10,815 nucleotides of DNA from positions 1-10,815 of the forward strand of contig JAMOUE010000162.1 in the NCBI GenBank assembly GCA_027068235.1, written 5' to 3'. The position numbers were made by a program, and so were the translations under genes. Position 1 is the first letter of the stretch; each line of letters begins with the position of its first letter. The stretch comes from Deltaproteobacteria bacterium (GTDB lineage Bacteria; Desulfobacterota; Dissulfuribacteria; Dissulfuribacterales; QOAL01). Positions 1-6,718 of the stretch are shown here, in pieces. A model generated the notes under the pieces. The model was not told the origin of the DNA, did no database searches, and saw only the letters and a list, made by a program, of their open reading frames with translations.

Positions 1-107
1 TGAGGGCACCCTAATATAGTTAATTTTGGTATCGGATTACTAATTGTATTAGTTGAGACAAAAGATAAATTAAAAAAATCCGTAGATTTTAAGAGATACA
101 ACCTATT

Positions 108-190
108 GTCATCGCGAGGCGGCAAAGCCGCCGTGGCGATCCCACACTCCTGTGCTTCTTTCGTTAAAGATTTCTTCGCTCCGCTTATAA
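108..190. repeat. Dispersed palindromic repeat of the GTCATTGCGAGG type
   Basis: The core is a strong hairpin: ATCGC (111-115) and GGCGGC (118-123), a three-base AAA loop, then GCCGCC (127-132) and GCGAT (136-140). The left edge, TGTCATCGCGAGG, and the right part, GATTTCTTCGCTCCGCT (169-185), resemble the two ends of a repeat family that I know from many bacterial genomes, in which a GTCATTGCGAGG end faces an inverted GATTGCTTCGCTCC-like end. The copy looks degenerate on the right side. The family assignment is from memory; the hairpin is seen directly. Only one copy is in the window, so its repetitive nature cannot be shown here. Confidence 0.6.
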
Positions 191-428
191 TAACGGATGC
201 GAAAGTGTGTCTTGTTTATCTTTTCATTAATAATAGAAAAATTATAGAAATCAAAGTGATGCTTTGATCTCATCAATCACCCGCTTTTGTCTTTCTAAAA
301 AAATAGACCTTCCTAATCTGCACCAAAGAATATCTGCCAATATAAAAGTTATCTTTCATTTGTAAAAACTTTTCAGTTGTTTTGTTCCTGTGTCGAAAAA
401 TAAAGGGGGAAACAGAGCCCAAGTTTAT

Positions 429-434
429 GGAGGA
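429..434 (+). promoter_or_regulatory. Ribosome binding site of the chemoreceptor gene
   Basis: GGAGGA lies nine bases before the ATG at 444. It is a near-ideal Shine-Dalgarno sequence and supports that start codon. Confidence 0.75.
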
Positions 435-443
435 AATTAAAAA

Positions 444-2366
444 ATGTCTAACCATCCAATAGTTGAACGACTGCTAAATATATCAATCAGCATAAAAATA
501 ATATTGGCCATACTATTTGTGGTGGCTCTTACCTTAGGCATTTCCACCTATCAAACCATTCAGATTATAGAGGCCCAGGAGCAAGAGGTGATAAAAAAGG
601 CTGAGGATCATGGAAGCCTGCTTTTGGATAAGATCAATGATGCGGCTTTTCAATATCTCCAGACAGCATTTCTGATTTCTCAAATGGACATAGTAAAGAG
701 CAGTCTGTCTGCCAGTAATAGAGCTGCCCTTGTAGAGGTATTCCCCAAGCTCATTGGAGAAGCGGCTTCACTTGACAAAAAGAGGACATTAAGGGTCCAT
801 GTGCACTCTTTAGGGGCAAAGTCTTTTTTGCGTACTTGGAAGCCCAAAAAGTATGGTGATGATCTATCTGGATTTCGTCAGACAGTTGTAGATGTTCAAA
901 GAAGCGGCATAAGAATAGCTGGAGTAGAGGCAGGCCGGGCGGGTTTGGCTGTAAGGGGCGTTGTACCAGTAAGGGACGAAAATGGTAAAATCGTAGGCAG
1001 TGTAGAGGCCTTTTGTGATTTAGCCCAAATTATTAAAAACTTCTCAGCAGACGTTGGTAGCAAGGCGGCACTTTTCAGGAAAGAAAGTGTAAAGACCTTC
1101 TCAGACGGTTCTGGCTCTAACAATTATGGTGAGCTTGCGCTTATTTTTTCTTCAGACAACGAGTTGACCAAAAAGTTAGTGGATGAAGAGTTTCTTTTTG
1201 ATGGATTGAGAAGGCAACTATCTAAAATTATTGGCAATACCCTTGTTGTTGCTACTCCCATCAAAGACTATAGTCAGAAAACAACCGGTTTATACCTTAG
1301 CTTTACAGACCTTACTCCCTTTAAAAAATCTCAACAGGCCTCGATCTTCAAGGCAAGCTTGATGGCGGCCCTTTCCTTTGTACTACTGGCGGTAGTTGTT
1401 GTGGTTTTAGTCAGACATACAGTTACTGGTCCGCTAAGTCGTACGCTTTCAGTATTAAATCAAGTCTCAGAAGGCAACCTGACACAAAAGGTCAAGATCT
1501 CTTGTATGGATGAAATGGGGTATTTGGCCAAAGGTGTAAACAAGATGATTCAAAGCATAAGGCAACTTGTGGCTGAGATGAAAAGAAAAGGCCATGAGTT
1601 GGATAAGGCTGGCATGGAGTTGCAAGAGGCCTCGAACCAGACTGCTGAAAACGCTACCAAGACCAGAACCCAGGTAGATGAGATTGCAACGGCAAGTGCT
1701 GCTAACGAAGAGAGGATAAGCTCGGTTGCAAAGGCCAATGAAGAGGTGACTGCCACAGTAAAAGAGGTGGCACAAAGCTCTATGCTTTCAATGAATATGA
1801 TTAAAGATGTGAGTGAAAAGATCGACGAAACTTCATCGTCAATCAATGGGCTTCACGGATATTTCAAACAGATTGAAGAGGTTATGAATTTTATTCGAGC
1901 AATAGCTGATCAGACTAACCTTCTAGCCTTAAATGCAACTATTGAGGCAGCAAGGGCCGGAGAGGCAGGAAAGGGGTTTGCTGTAGTTGCTAATGAGGTA
2001 AAGCAACTTGCCAAGCAGACAAGCGAGGCCACAGATAGAATCGTTGAGACCATTCAAGGATTGCGGACGATGGTAAACGCCTCAGTAAATTCTGTTAAGG
2101 AAGTGCACGAAATGATAGATCCAGTCAAAGAGATTGCCAGGGATGTATCTTTGGCAATGGAAGAAAATATTAAGATAGTAACAGATATAAGCATTAGAGC
2201 ACAAGAAGTAGCTGCAAGCACTACTGATTCATCTAGGCAGATACAGGAATTGACCCGCGCAATCAATATGGTGGCCCAAGCGTCAGAGAAGACTGCTGTC
2301 ACATCAAACAAACTAAATACCTTTGCAAAAGAAATGGAATCACTCATTTCACGGTTCAAAGTATAG
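444..2366 (+). CDS. Methyl-accepting chemotaxis protein with dCache sensor domain
   Basis: A 640-residue transmembrane chemoreceptor. A first membrane helix (about residues 19-36) is followed by a large periplasmic region (about 40-300). Residues near 125-180, including RTWKPKKYGDDLSGFR and later GRAGLAVRGVVPV, look like the dCache_3 type of double Cache sensor. A second membrane helix lies at about 305-326, then a HAMP linker to about 380. The cytoplasmic coiled-coil signalling domain carries the highly conserved hairpin tip AIADQTNLLALNATIEAARA at about 486-505, which in this family contacts CheA and CheW. The C terminus (ESLISRFKV) has no NWETF-like CheR-binding pentapeptide. The ligand cannot be told from the sequence. 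It is the first gene of a probable operon, 14 bases before a receiver gene. No cheA, cheW, cheR or cheB is nearby, so it must either use kinases encoded elsewhere or act with the neighbouring phosphorelay. Confidence 0.93.
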   Translation: MSNHPIVERLLNISISIKIILAILFVVALTLGISTYQTIQIIEAQEQEVIKKAEDHGSLLLDKINDAAFQYLQTAFLISQMDIVKSSLSASNRAALVEVFPKLIGEAASLDKKRTLRVHVHSLGAKSFLRTWKPKKYGDDLSGFRQTVVDVQRSGIRIAGVEAGRAGLAVRGVVPVRDENGKIVGSVEAFCDLAQIIKNFSADVGSKAALFRKESVKTFSDGSGSNNYGELALIFSSDNELTKKLVDEEFLFDGLRRQLSKIIGNTLVVATPIKDYSQKTTGLYLSFTDLTPFKKSQQASIFKASLMAALSFVLLAVVVVVLVRHTVTGPLSRTLSVLNQVSEGNLTQKVKISCMDEMGYLAKGVNKMIQSIRQLVAEMKRKGHELDKAGMELQEASNQTAENATKTRTQVDEIATASAANEERISSVAKANEEVTATVKEVAQSSMLSMNMIKDVSEKIDETSSSINGLHGYFKQIEEVMNFIRAIADQTNLLALNATIEAARAGEAGKGFAVVANEVKQLAKQTSEATDRIVETIQGLRTMVNASVNSVKEVHEMIDPVKEIARDVSLAMEENIKIVTDISIRAQEVAASTTDSSRQIQELTRAINMVAQASEKTAVTSNKLNTFAKEMESLISRFKV

Positions 2367-2380
2367 GAAGGAGACGATTT

Positions 2381-2734
2381 ATGAAAAAGGTTCTGATAGT
2401 GGAAGACAGTCTAATCGTAAGCAAATTGTTGGCTAGTCTGCTGAGGGCCAAAGGGTTTGATGTTAGGGAATGTTCAACGGTTTCAGAGGCCCAGCAAGAC
2501 CTCAAGAATATAGATTTGGCAATATTGGACTATAGTTTACCAGACGGTACAGGCCTGGAGGTGGCAGAGCAACTTAGACGCCTTCATCCTGGTGTGCCAA
2601 TGTTTCTTTTGACTGCACGAGGAAGCTCCGTCTCAAAGGATGCGGCATCTAAGGCAGGTATCAAGGAGTATATGGAAAAGCCAGTTGAGCCAGATTTTCT
2701 TTTAAAGACTGTAGAGAAGTATTGTAACGTTTGA
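2381..2734 (+). CDS. Stand-alone response regulator receiver domain (CheY-like)
   Basis: A 117-residue protein made only of a receiver domain, with no DNA-binding or enzymatic output. The acidic pocket is E8 and D9, the phosphate acceptor is D50 (in AILDYSLPDG), and the conserved threonine and lysine are T78 and K100 (YMEKP), so it should be able to accept phosphate. The ATG at 2381 follows a strong GGAAGGAG site at 2366-2373. It sits between the chemoreceptor and the hybrid kinase. Its role could be that of CheY, binding a flagellar motor switch, or that of the final receiver for the Hpt domain of the next gene. The sequence does not decide between them. Its single-domain form rules out direct transcriptional control. 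Confidence 0.92.
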   Translation: MKKVLIVEDSLIVSKLLASLLRAKGFDVRECSTVSEAQQDLKNIDLAILDYSLPDGTGLEVAEQLRRLHPGVPMFLLTARGSSVSKDAASKAGIKEYMEKPVEPDFLLKTVEKYCNV

Positions 2735-2766
2735 TGTTATCTTCTGTTCTCATATGCATGGATTAA
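2734..2766 (+). other. Possible ten-codon leader frame bridging receiver and kinase genes
   Basis: The stop of the receiver gene is part of TGATG, so a start codon overlaps it at 2734. This frame runs for ten codons to a TAA at 2764-2766, twelve bases past the start of the kinase gene. The kinase ATG has no visible Shine-Dalgarno sequence, so ribosomes finishing this small frame might restart on it. The overlap is seen directly; the coupling role is inference and could be chance. Confidence 0.25.
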
Positions 2767-5225
2767 ACTGTTTTTTAAATCCCTTAATCCTATTCGTTAG
2801 CTGTGGTTGCGCCAGCTTTTTGGCGTGGTGGTGTTGGAAAAATAGAAGGCTTCTTTCAGTAATCAAACGATCCCGGGACAGTTTTAAGGCCTTGGTGGAT
2901 CTGTCTCCATATGGAGTAGCGTTAACCACTAAAGATGGAATAATTGTATCTGCAAATAAAGCCCTTGCACAACTGCTAAATCGAGATATTAGGGCCTTGG
3001 TAGGTACGTCTCTGCCAGAGTTACTGGGGCTTGACAGTAATAGAATTAAAAAAGAACATGCTGACCTCAAACCTGGTGAGATACTTAAACTGCCAGCCAT
3101 TCATATAAAAGGTCGTCAGGGAAGGGTGCATCATCTGCGTCCCTGTCTTTTTTACCATAAAACCCATGAAGATCTCCTTTTTTGGCAGATTCAAGATCAA
3201 ACCACCTATTTTGAGCTTGAAAAACGCTTTGAAGAGTTGGTGCAAAGTGTTCCTGTAGGTCTTTTTTGGGCGGATATAAATGGGAAAATAGGTGCTGTGA
3301 ATCCTGGTTTTAAAGAGATTTTTCCTAAAGACAAGTCTCCTTCTACTCTTAAAGAACTTTTGGGCGAAAAGGGCTGGGATGAAGTATCAAAGATGGTTAG
3401 ATCAAAAGGCCATGTGTTTAAAACTCAGATTCAACTAAAAGAAGATGATAAGACAAGATTTATCAAGGTGGAGATAAAGCATTGTAGCCATGGCACCTCT
3501 AACTGTTTGGCTGGTATCTTAAAAGACGAGACGGTTGAATATGAGCTTCAGAAACGGTTAGAAGCTGCTTACCAAAAAGCCGAAGCGGCTAGTAGGGCAA
3601 AATCAACCTTTTTGTCACAGATGAGTCACGAATTTCGTACCCCGCTAAATGTCATTATGGGTATGGCAACCCTTCTTGAAGACAAGATTGTGGATAAAGA
3701 AGCCCTAGAGCTGGTAACAGATCTCAAAAAGGCCTCGGAACATCTCACTTCTCTCATTGGTGATATACTCGATCTGGCAAAGATAGAGTCTGGCAAACTC
3801 AGCTTGGATGTTCGTCCCTTTGATCTAGTTGATCTTATGGAAGATCTGGCAAATGTGCTAGAAGTTCAAGCTCGACTCAAAGATTTGGATTTCAGGCTTA
3901 TCATACCTGAAGACATCCACCGTTTTTATTTGGGAGATCCAGTAAGGATAAGGCAGATCATCTTTAATCTGGCTGGAAACGCTATAAAGCTCACAAAGAA
4001 GGGATGGATTGAGATTCAAGTGTCTTGTCATAAGCTCGAGCAAAAGATGAAGCGTTTGGAAATCAGAGTCACCGATACAGGGCCAGGTATTCCTAAAGAC
4101 ATTTTGTCAGAGCTTTTCAAACCATTTGTGCAGGCAGATGAGGGGCGTAAGGCAGGTGGGACAGGCCTTGGACTTTCAATTGCCAGGGAACTTGTCGAGT
4201 TGATGAATGGCTCCATAGAGGTTGAAAGTGAAGTAGGGAAGGGGACAACCTTTAAAGTAACAATAGAGCTTGAATCGGTAGATGCCTGTCTACTTCCTGA
4301 AAACAAAACCTTTGCATTCAGTGAGTTTGAGCCAGGTACAGTGCTGATTGCCGATGATGTAGCCATGAATAGAAAGATTCTCAAGGCCTTTTTAGAGAAG
4401 AAAGGCTGGAAGATTCTAGAGGCATCCAATGGTAAAGAGGTGCTAGAGATTTTGGAAAGGGAAGGCAAGGTCGATCTTGTCCTTATGGATGTCTCCATGC
4501 CTGAGATGGATGGAGTGGAGGCTGCCAAGCACATTAGGCATAATGAAAAGTGGAAAACTATCCCTGTCATAGCAGTGACTGCTCATGCCATGGCAGAAGA
4601 CAGGAAGAAATTTCTAGATGCAGGCATGGATGGTTACGTATCAAAGCCTATACGGCCTGAACTACTTTTTGAAGAGATTGGAAAGGTCTTATCAGAACGA
4701 AATTCGACAAGTGGCGAAGATGAAAAGTCGTTAAAATCAAAAGATGAACAACAAGTTTTGGCTGATGAACCAGAGCAAAGTTGCAAGGAAAGGGGCCAAG
4801 ATCAAAGTGCACATGATGTTCCAATAGACTATGAGGCATTGGTAAATACGTGTCAGGGAATGGAAGATCTAGCTATAGAGTTGCTGATAGCACTTTTGAA
4901 GGAATGTCCAAAGTGGATAGAAGAGGCAGAGCAAGCCGTTAAGGATAAGGATCCAAAGGAGATAAGAAAGATATGCCATCTCATAAGAGGTAGTGCTTCC
5001 ACCGTTCACGCCTATCAATTAAATGATGCAGCTGAAAAACTTGGAAAGGCTGCTAGGGAAGGGAAAGAGGAGCTTTATGACGAACTTTTGGAAAATCTTA
5101 AAAAGGCATCCTTACAACTGCAGACCTGGGTAAGGGCAAATATTTGTATCCCAAAGGCCCTTGATACCTTGGAAGACATTGCTATGACCGCATCAAACTC
5201 ACAGGAATTGAAGATGCAGGCCTAA
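2754..5225 (+). CDS. Membrane-anchored hybrid histidine kinase (PAS-PAS-HisKA-HATPase-REC-Hpt)
   Basis: An 823-residue sensor kinase with a complete internal phosphorelay. One membrane helix lies at about residues 6-28, with no periplasmic domain, so sensing is probably through the two cytoplasmic PAS-like domains (about 38-150 and 158-262). The dimerisation domain carries the phosphorylated H292 in MSHEFRTPLN. The ATPase domain has the N box around N409, DTGPGI at 441-446 and GGTGLGLSI from 468. A receiver domain (about 528-645) has the acceptor D579 in VLMDVSMPEMDG. The C-terminal Hpt domain has H742 in CHLIRGSAS, with arginine where lysine is usual. The architecture resembles BarA/GacS-type kinases. 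The ATG at 2754 lacks a good ribosome binding site, but no in-frame ATG, GTG or TTG exists upstream before a TAG at 2712. The Hpt domain must pass phosphate to a separate receiver, and the lone receiver gene just upstream is the obvious candidate. Confidence 0.93.
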   Translation: MHGLNCFLNPLILFVSCGCASFLAWWCWKNRRLLSVIKRSRDSFKALVDLSPYGVALTTKDGIIVSANKALAQLLNRDIRALVGTSLPELLGLDSNRIKKEHADLKPGEILKLPAIHIKGRQGRVHHLRPCLFYHKTHEDLLFWQIQDQTTYFELEKRFEELVQSVPVGLFWADINGKIGAVNPGFKEIFPKDKSPSTLKELLGEKGWDEVSKMVRSKGHVFKTQIQLKEDDKTRFIKVEIKHCSHGTSNCLAGILKDETVEYELQKRLEAAYQKAEAASRAKSTFLSQMSHEFRTPLNVIMGMATLLEDKIVDKEALELVTDLKKASEHLTSLIGDILDLAKIESGKLSLDVRPFDLVDLMEDLANVLEVQARLKDLDFRLIIPEDIHRFYLGDPVRIRQIIFNLAGNAIKLTKKGWIEIQVSCHKLEQKMKRLEIRVTDTGPGIPKDILSELFKPFVQADEGRKAGGTGLGLSIARELVELMNGSIEVESEVGKGTTFKVTIELESVDACLLPENKTFAFSEFEPGTVLIADDVAMNRKILKAFLEKKGWKILEASNGKEVLEILEREGKVDLVLMDVSMPEMDGVEAAKHIRHNEKWKTIPVIAVTAHAMAEDRKKFLDAGMDGYVSKPIRPELLFEEIGKVLSERNSTSGEDEKSLKSKDEQQVLADEPEQSCKERGQDQSAHDVPIDYEALVNTCQGMEDLAIELLIALLKECPKWIEEAEQAVKDKDPKEIRKICHLIRGSASTVHAYQLNDAAEKLGKAAREGKEELYDELLENLKKASLQLQTWVRANICIPKALDTLEDIAMTASNSQELKMQA

Positions 5226-5434
5226 TAGATTTAAGCTCTCCTCTCATTTACGCTTGCTCCTACTAAGCACATTTTAGGTAACAGAAATCCGTCAACTATT
5301 TTATCAAAAGGTAAAATTTCTCAAAAGCTGTAAGTCTTTTTGAAAATAGTCTTGCGCCAATCTTTTTATCGTCATAAAAATAGGACCACTTTTCACAAGT
5401 TAAAAAAATTTTCTGTTTAAGGAGGAACAACAAG
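5226..5434 (+). other. AT-rich gap, probably holding the carbonic anhydrase promoter
   Basis: No gene is visible in these 209 bases. An imperfect, AT-only hairpin around 5317-5348 (CAAAA pairing with TTTTG) is too weak to call a terminator for the kinase operon. A possible sigma-70 promoter is TTGCGC at 5352-5357 and TAAAAA at 5375-5380 with a 17-base spacer. It matches the consensus only in part. The size of the gap suggests that the carbonic anhydrase gene is transcribed separately from the sensory operon. Confidence 0.3.
5421..5426 (+). promoter_or_regulatory. Ribosome binding site of the alpha-carbonic anhydrase gene
   Basis: GGAGGA lies eight bases before the ATG at 5435 and fixes the start so that the signal peptide is complete. 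Confidence 0.75.
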
Positions 5435-6184
5435 ATGAAAAAGGTGTTGCTGACAGGAGTTTTGATGTTTCTTTTTGTGGCAATTTCGGCAATAGCTGGC
5501 GCCGAAGGCCATAAGGTTCATTGGGGATACACAGGTAATGAAGGTCCTCTTTTTTGGGGTAGCCTTGATCCTGCCTTTGAGATGTGTTCCAAGGGTAAAA
5601 ATCAGGCCCCAATCGATCTGAAGGGATTTATTGAGGCAGAACTTGCCCCAATTCCCTATGTAGATAATGGTAGCTGGGCAAACATAGTAAACAACGGCCA
5701 TTCAATTCAGGTGAATGTTACAAATGGAAGCACCATTCAAATAGATGGTATTACCTTTTCACTGCTTCAGTTCCATTTTCATTCACCAAGTGAGAACCTT
5801 ATTGAAAGCAGGTCTTTCCCACTGGAAGCCCACTTTGTCCATAAAGATGCAAATGGTAACTTGGCTGTAGTGGCCTTAATGTTTGAATATGGTCCCAAAA
5901 ATGAAATAATAGAAAAACTCTGGGCCAATATGCCTGAAAATGCCGGTGAAAAGGTTGAGCTGGCCCCTGCTTTTAAGCCATATGAACTTTTGCCCGAAAA
6001 TAGAGATTACTACCGTTTTAATGGGTCCCTTACAACTCCCCCATGTTCTGAAGGAGTGCGTTGGATTGTTCTAAAGAATTATGCCACAGTTTCTAAGGAG
6101 CAGGTAGAGAAGTTCAAGCATGTAATGCATCATCCAAACAATCGTCCGGTACAGCCTGTGAATGCAAGGCCAATTTTGAAGTAG
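5435..6184 (+). CDS. Periplasmic alpha-class carbonic anhydrase
   Basis: A 249-residue exported zinc enzyme that interconverts CO2 and bicarbonate. Residues 1-23 form a Sec signal peptide (MKKVLLTG, hydrophobic core, then AIAGA before E24). The three zinc ligands are H114 and H116 in LQFHFHSPSEN and H133 in EAHFVHK. Q112, E120 and E131 match the supporting residues Gln92, Glu106 and Glu117 of human CA II. H89 in NNGHSIQV matches the proton shuttle His64, and T200 in GSLTTPPCSEG matches Thr199. C51 and C204 are placed to form the disulfide common in bacterial enzymes. One oddity is N121, where most family members have histidine (PSEH). Length is normal for a bacterial alpha-CA. All catalytic residues are present, so an active enzyme is likely. 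It could speed CO2 supply or bicarbonate removal at the cell surface in an autotroph. Confidence 0.96.
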   Translation: MKKVLLTGVLMFLFVAISAIAGAEGHKVHWGYTGNEGPLFWGSLDPAFEMCSKGKNQAPIDLKGFIEAELAPIPYVDNGSWANIVNNGHSIQVNVTNGSTIQIDGITFSLLQFHFHSPSENLIESRSFPLEAHFVHKDANGNLAVVALMFEYGPKNEIIEKLWANMPENAGEKVELAPAFKPYELLPENRDYYRFNGSLTTPPCSEGVRWIVLKNYATVSKEQVEKFKHVMHHPNNRPVQPVNARPILK

Positions 6185-6300
6185 GCTTTGTTTACTTGTT
6201 GTGGTTTATATCCAAATCTAAACATAAAATTATTAATGGGAGCTTTTATCGACATGACAGCAAAGGAAGTCGTCATCTCCTTTGGGGCTCTCTAGTAATA

Positions 6301-6350
6301 CAGGTCCATCGGTTCATATCATTTTGGTGTTATGTGAGCTGATGGACCTG
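6301..6350. repeat. Perfect 10-bp inverted repeat between convergent genes
   Basis: CAGGTCCATC at 6301-6310 pairs exactly with GATGGACCTG at 6341-6350, with a 30-base loop that can form a further four-base stem (CATA with TATG). The right arm lies inside the last codons of the CA-like gene. No clear T tract follows on either strand, so a standard intrinsic terminator is not shown. It may still end or protect the two converging transcripts. A second small stem, AAAGGA (6262-6267) with TCCTTT (6278-6283), lies just to the left. Confidence 0.45.
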
Positions 6351-6704
6351 CCAGTTTTCATCAACCCACAACATTTCCACACATGAATCTTGGAAATGTT
6401 TTTCTAAGAAAATCTTTGCCTTCTTGAGCTGTTCCACATGTTCCTTTTCTGTCACAGGGTTTCCCGCGCAATCATAATGTCCCACTATGGCTATGCCCTT
6501 GGACTTGTGGCGTTCTAAGGAGATCTTTATTCGTCTTATTATCGACTGAACCAGTTCAGGATCATCTTGTAAGGCAAGTATTCTATTCGGTCCAGGCTCT
6601 GTAATGGAATCCACATAATCTACGTTGAACCGTTTCATTAGGTAATTGATAACAGGAAGCTGGACACGGCCATCCATGCAGTTGACTACTGTAAAAAATG
6701 ACAT
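6330..6704 (-). CDS. Compact beta-carbonic-anhydrase-like protein
   Basis: A 124-residue cytoplasmic protein with both metal motifs of beta-class carbonic anhydrases. C9-x-D11-x-R13 lies in VNCMDGRVQLP, and H76-x-x-C79 lies in VGHYDCAGNP. In that class two cysteines and the histidine bind zinc and the Asp-Arg pair gates the site. It is far shorter than typical members (about 190-220 residues), and the second motif reads CAG instead of the usual CGG or CGA. I believe it belongs to a known family of small putative carbonic anhydrases; activity is not certain. There is no signal peptide. The gene starts 14 bases after hypB, with AGAGGA upstream as a ribosome binding site, and appears to be the last gene of the hyp operon. 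That context suggests a role in bicarbonate supply, for example for the carbamoyl phosphate used by HypF, or for CO2 fixation. Metal binding or regulation without catalysis is the main alternative. Confidence 0.85.
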   Translation of the reverse strand: MSFFTVVNCMDGRVQLPVINYLMKRFNVDYVDSITEPGPNRILALQDDPELVQSIIRRIKISLERHKSKGIAIVGHYDCAGNPVTEKEHVEQLKKAKIFLEKHFQDSCVEMLWVDENWQVHQLT

Positions 6705-6718
6705 GGCTTAAAGTTCCT

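Larger units (their letters stand above)
1..443. other. Intergenic region with no convincing gene
   Basis: This stretch before the chemoreceptor gene is AT-rich except for a GC-rich palindromic repeat near 108-190, listed separately. Frame 1 on the plus strand is open from 4 to 264 but has no ATG until the codon just before its stop, no ribosome binding site, and runs straight through the repeat, so I do not call it. A minus-strand frame at 273-455 begins inside the chemoreceptor gene and resembles no protein I know. A TATAAT lies at 186-191 without a matching -35 box. The promoter of the downstream operon presumably lies in the last 150 bases, but I could not identify one with confidence. 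Confidence 0.6.

Noticed and set aside
186..191. TATAAT as a possible -10 promoter box
   Set aside because: No -35 box is found at the right distance, it lies inside the repeat, and it is more than 250 bases from the next gene.
4..264. Plus-strand frame of 87 codons open through the palindromic repeat
   Set aside because: It has no ATG before the codon preceding its stop, no ribosome binding site, and no protein similarity that I recognise. It could be the decayed remnant of a gene but nothing shows this.
273..455. Minus-strand 60-codon frame upstream of the chemoreceptor gene
   Set aside because: It starts inside the chemoreceptor gene on the opposite strand, and its translation looks like no known protein.
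4028..4570. Minus-strand 180-codon frame
   Set aside because: It lies wholly antisense to the well-supported ATPase and receiver domains of the hybrid kinase and is serine- and leucine-rich, as expected of a shadow frame.
6236..6295. Nineteen-codon plus-strand frame in the convergent gap
   Set aside because: No ribosome binding site and no recognisable content; a frame of this size is expected by chance.
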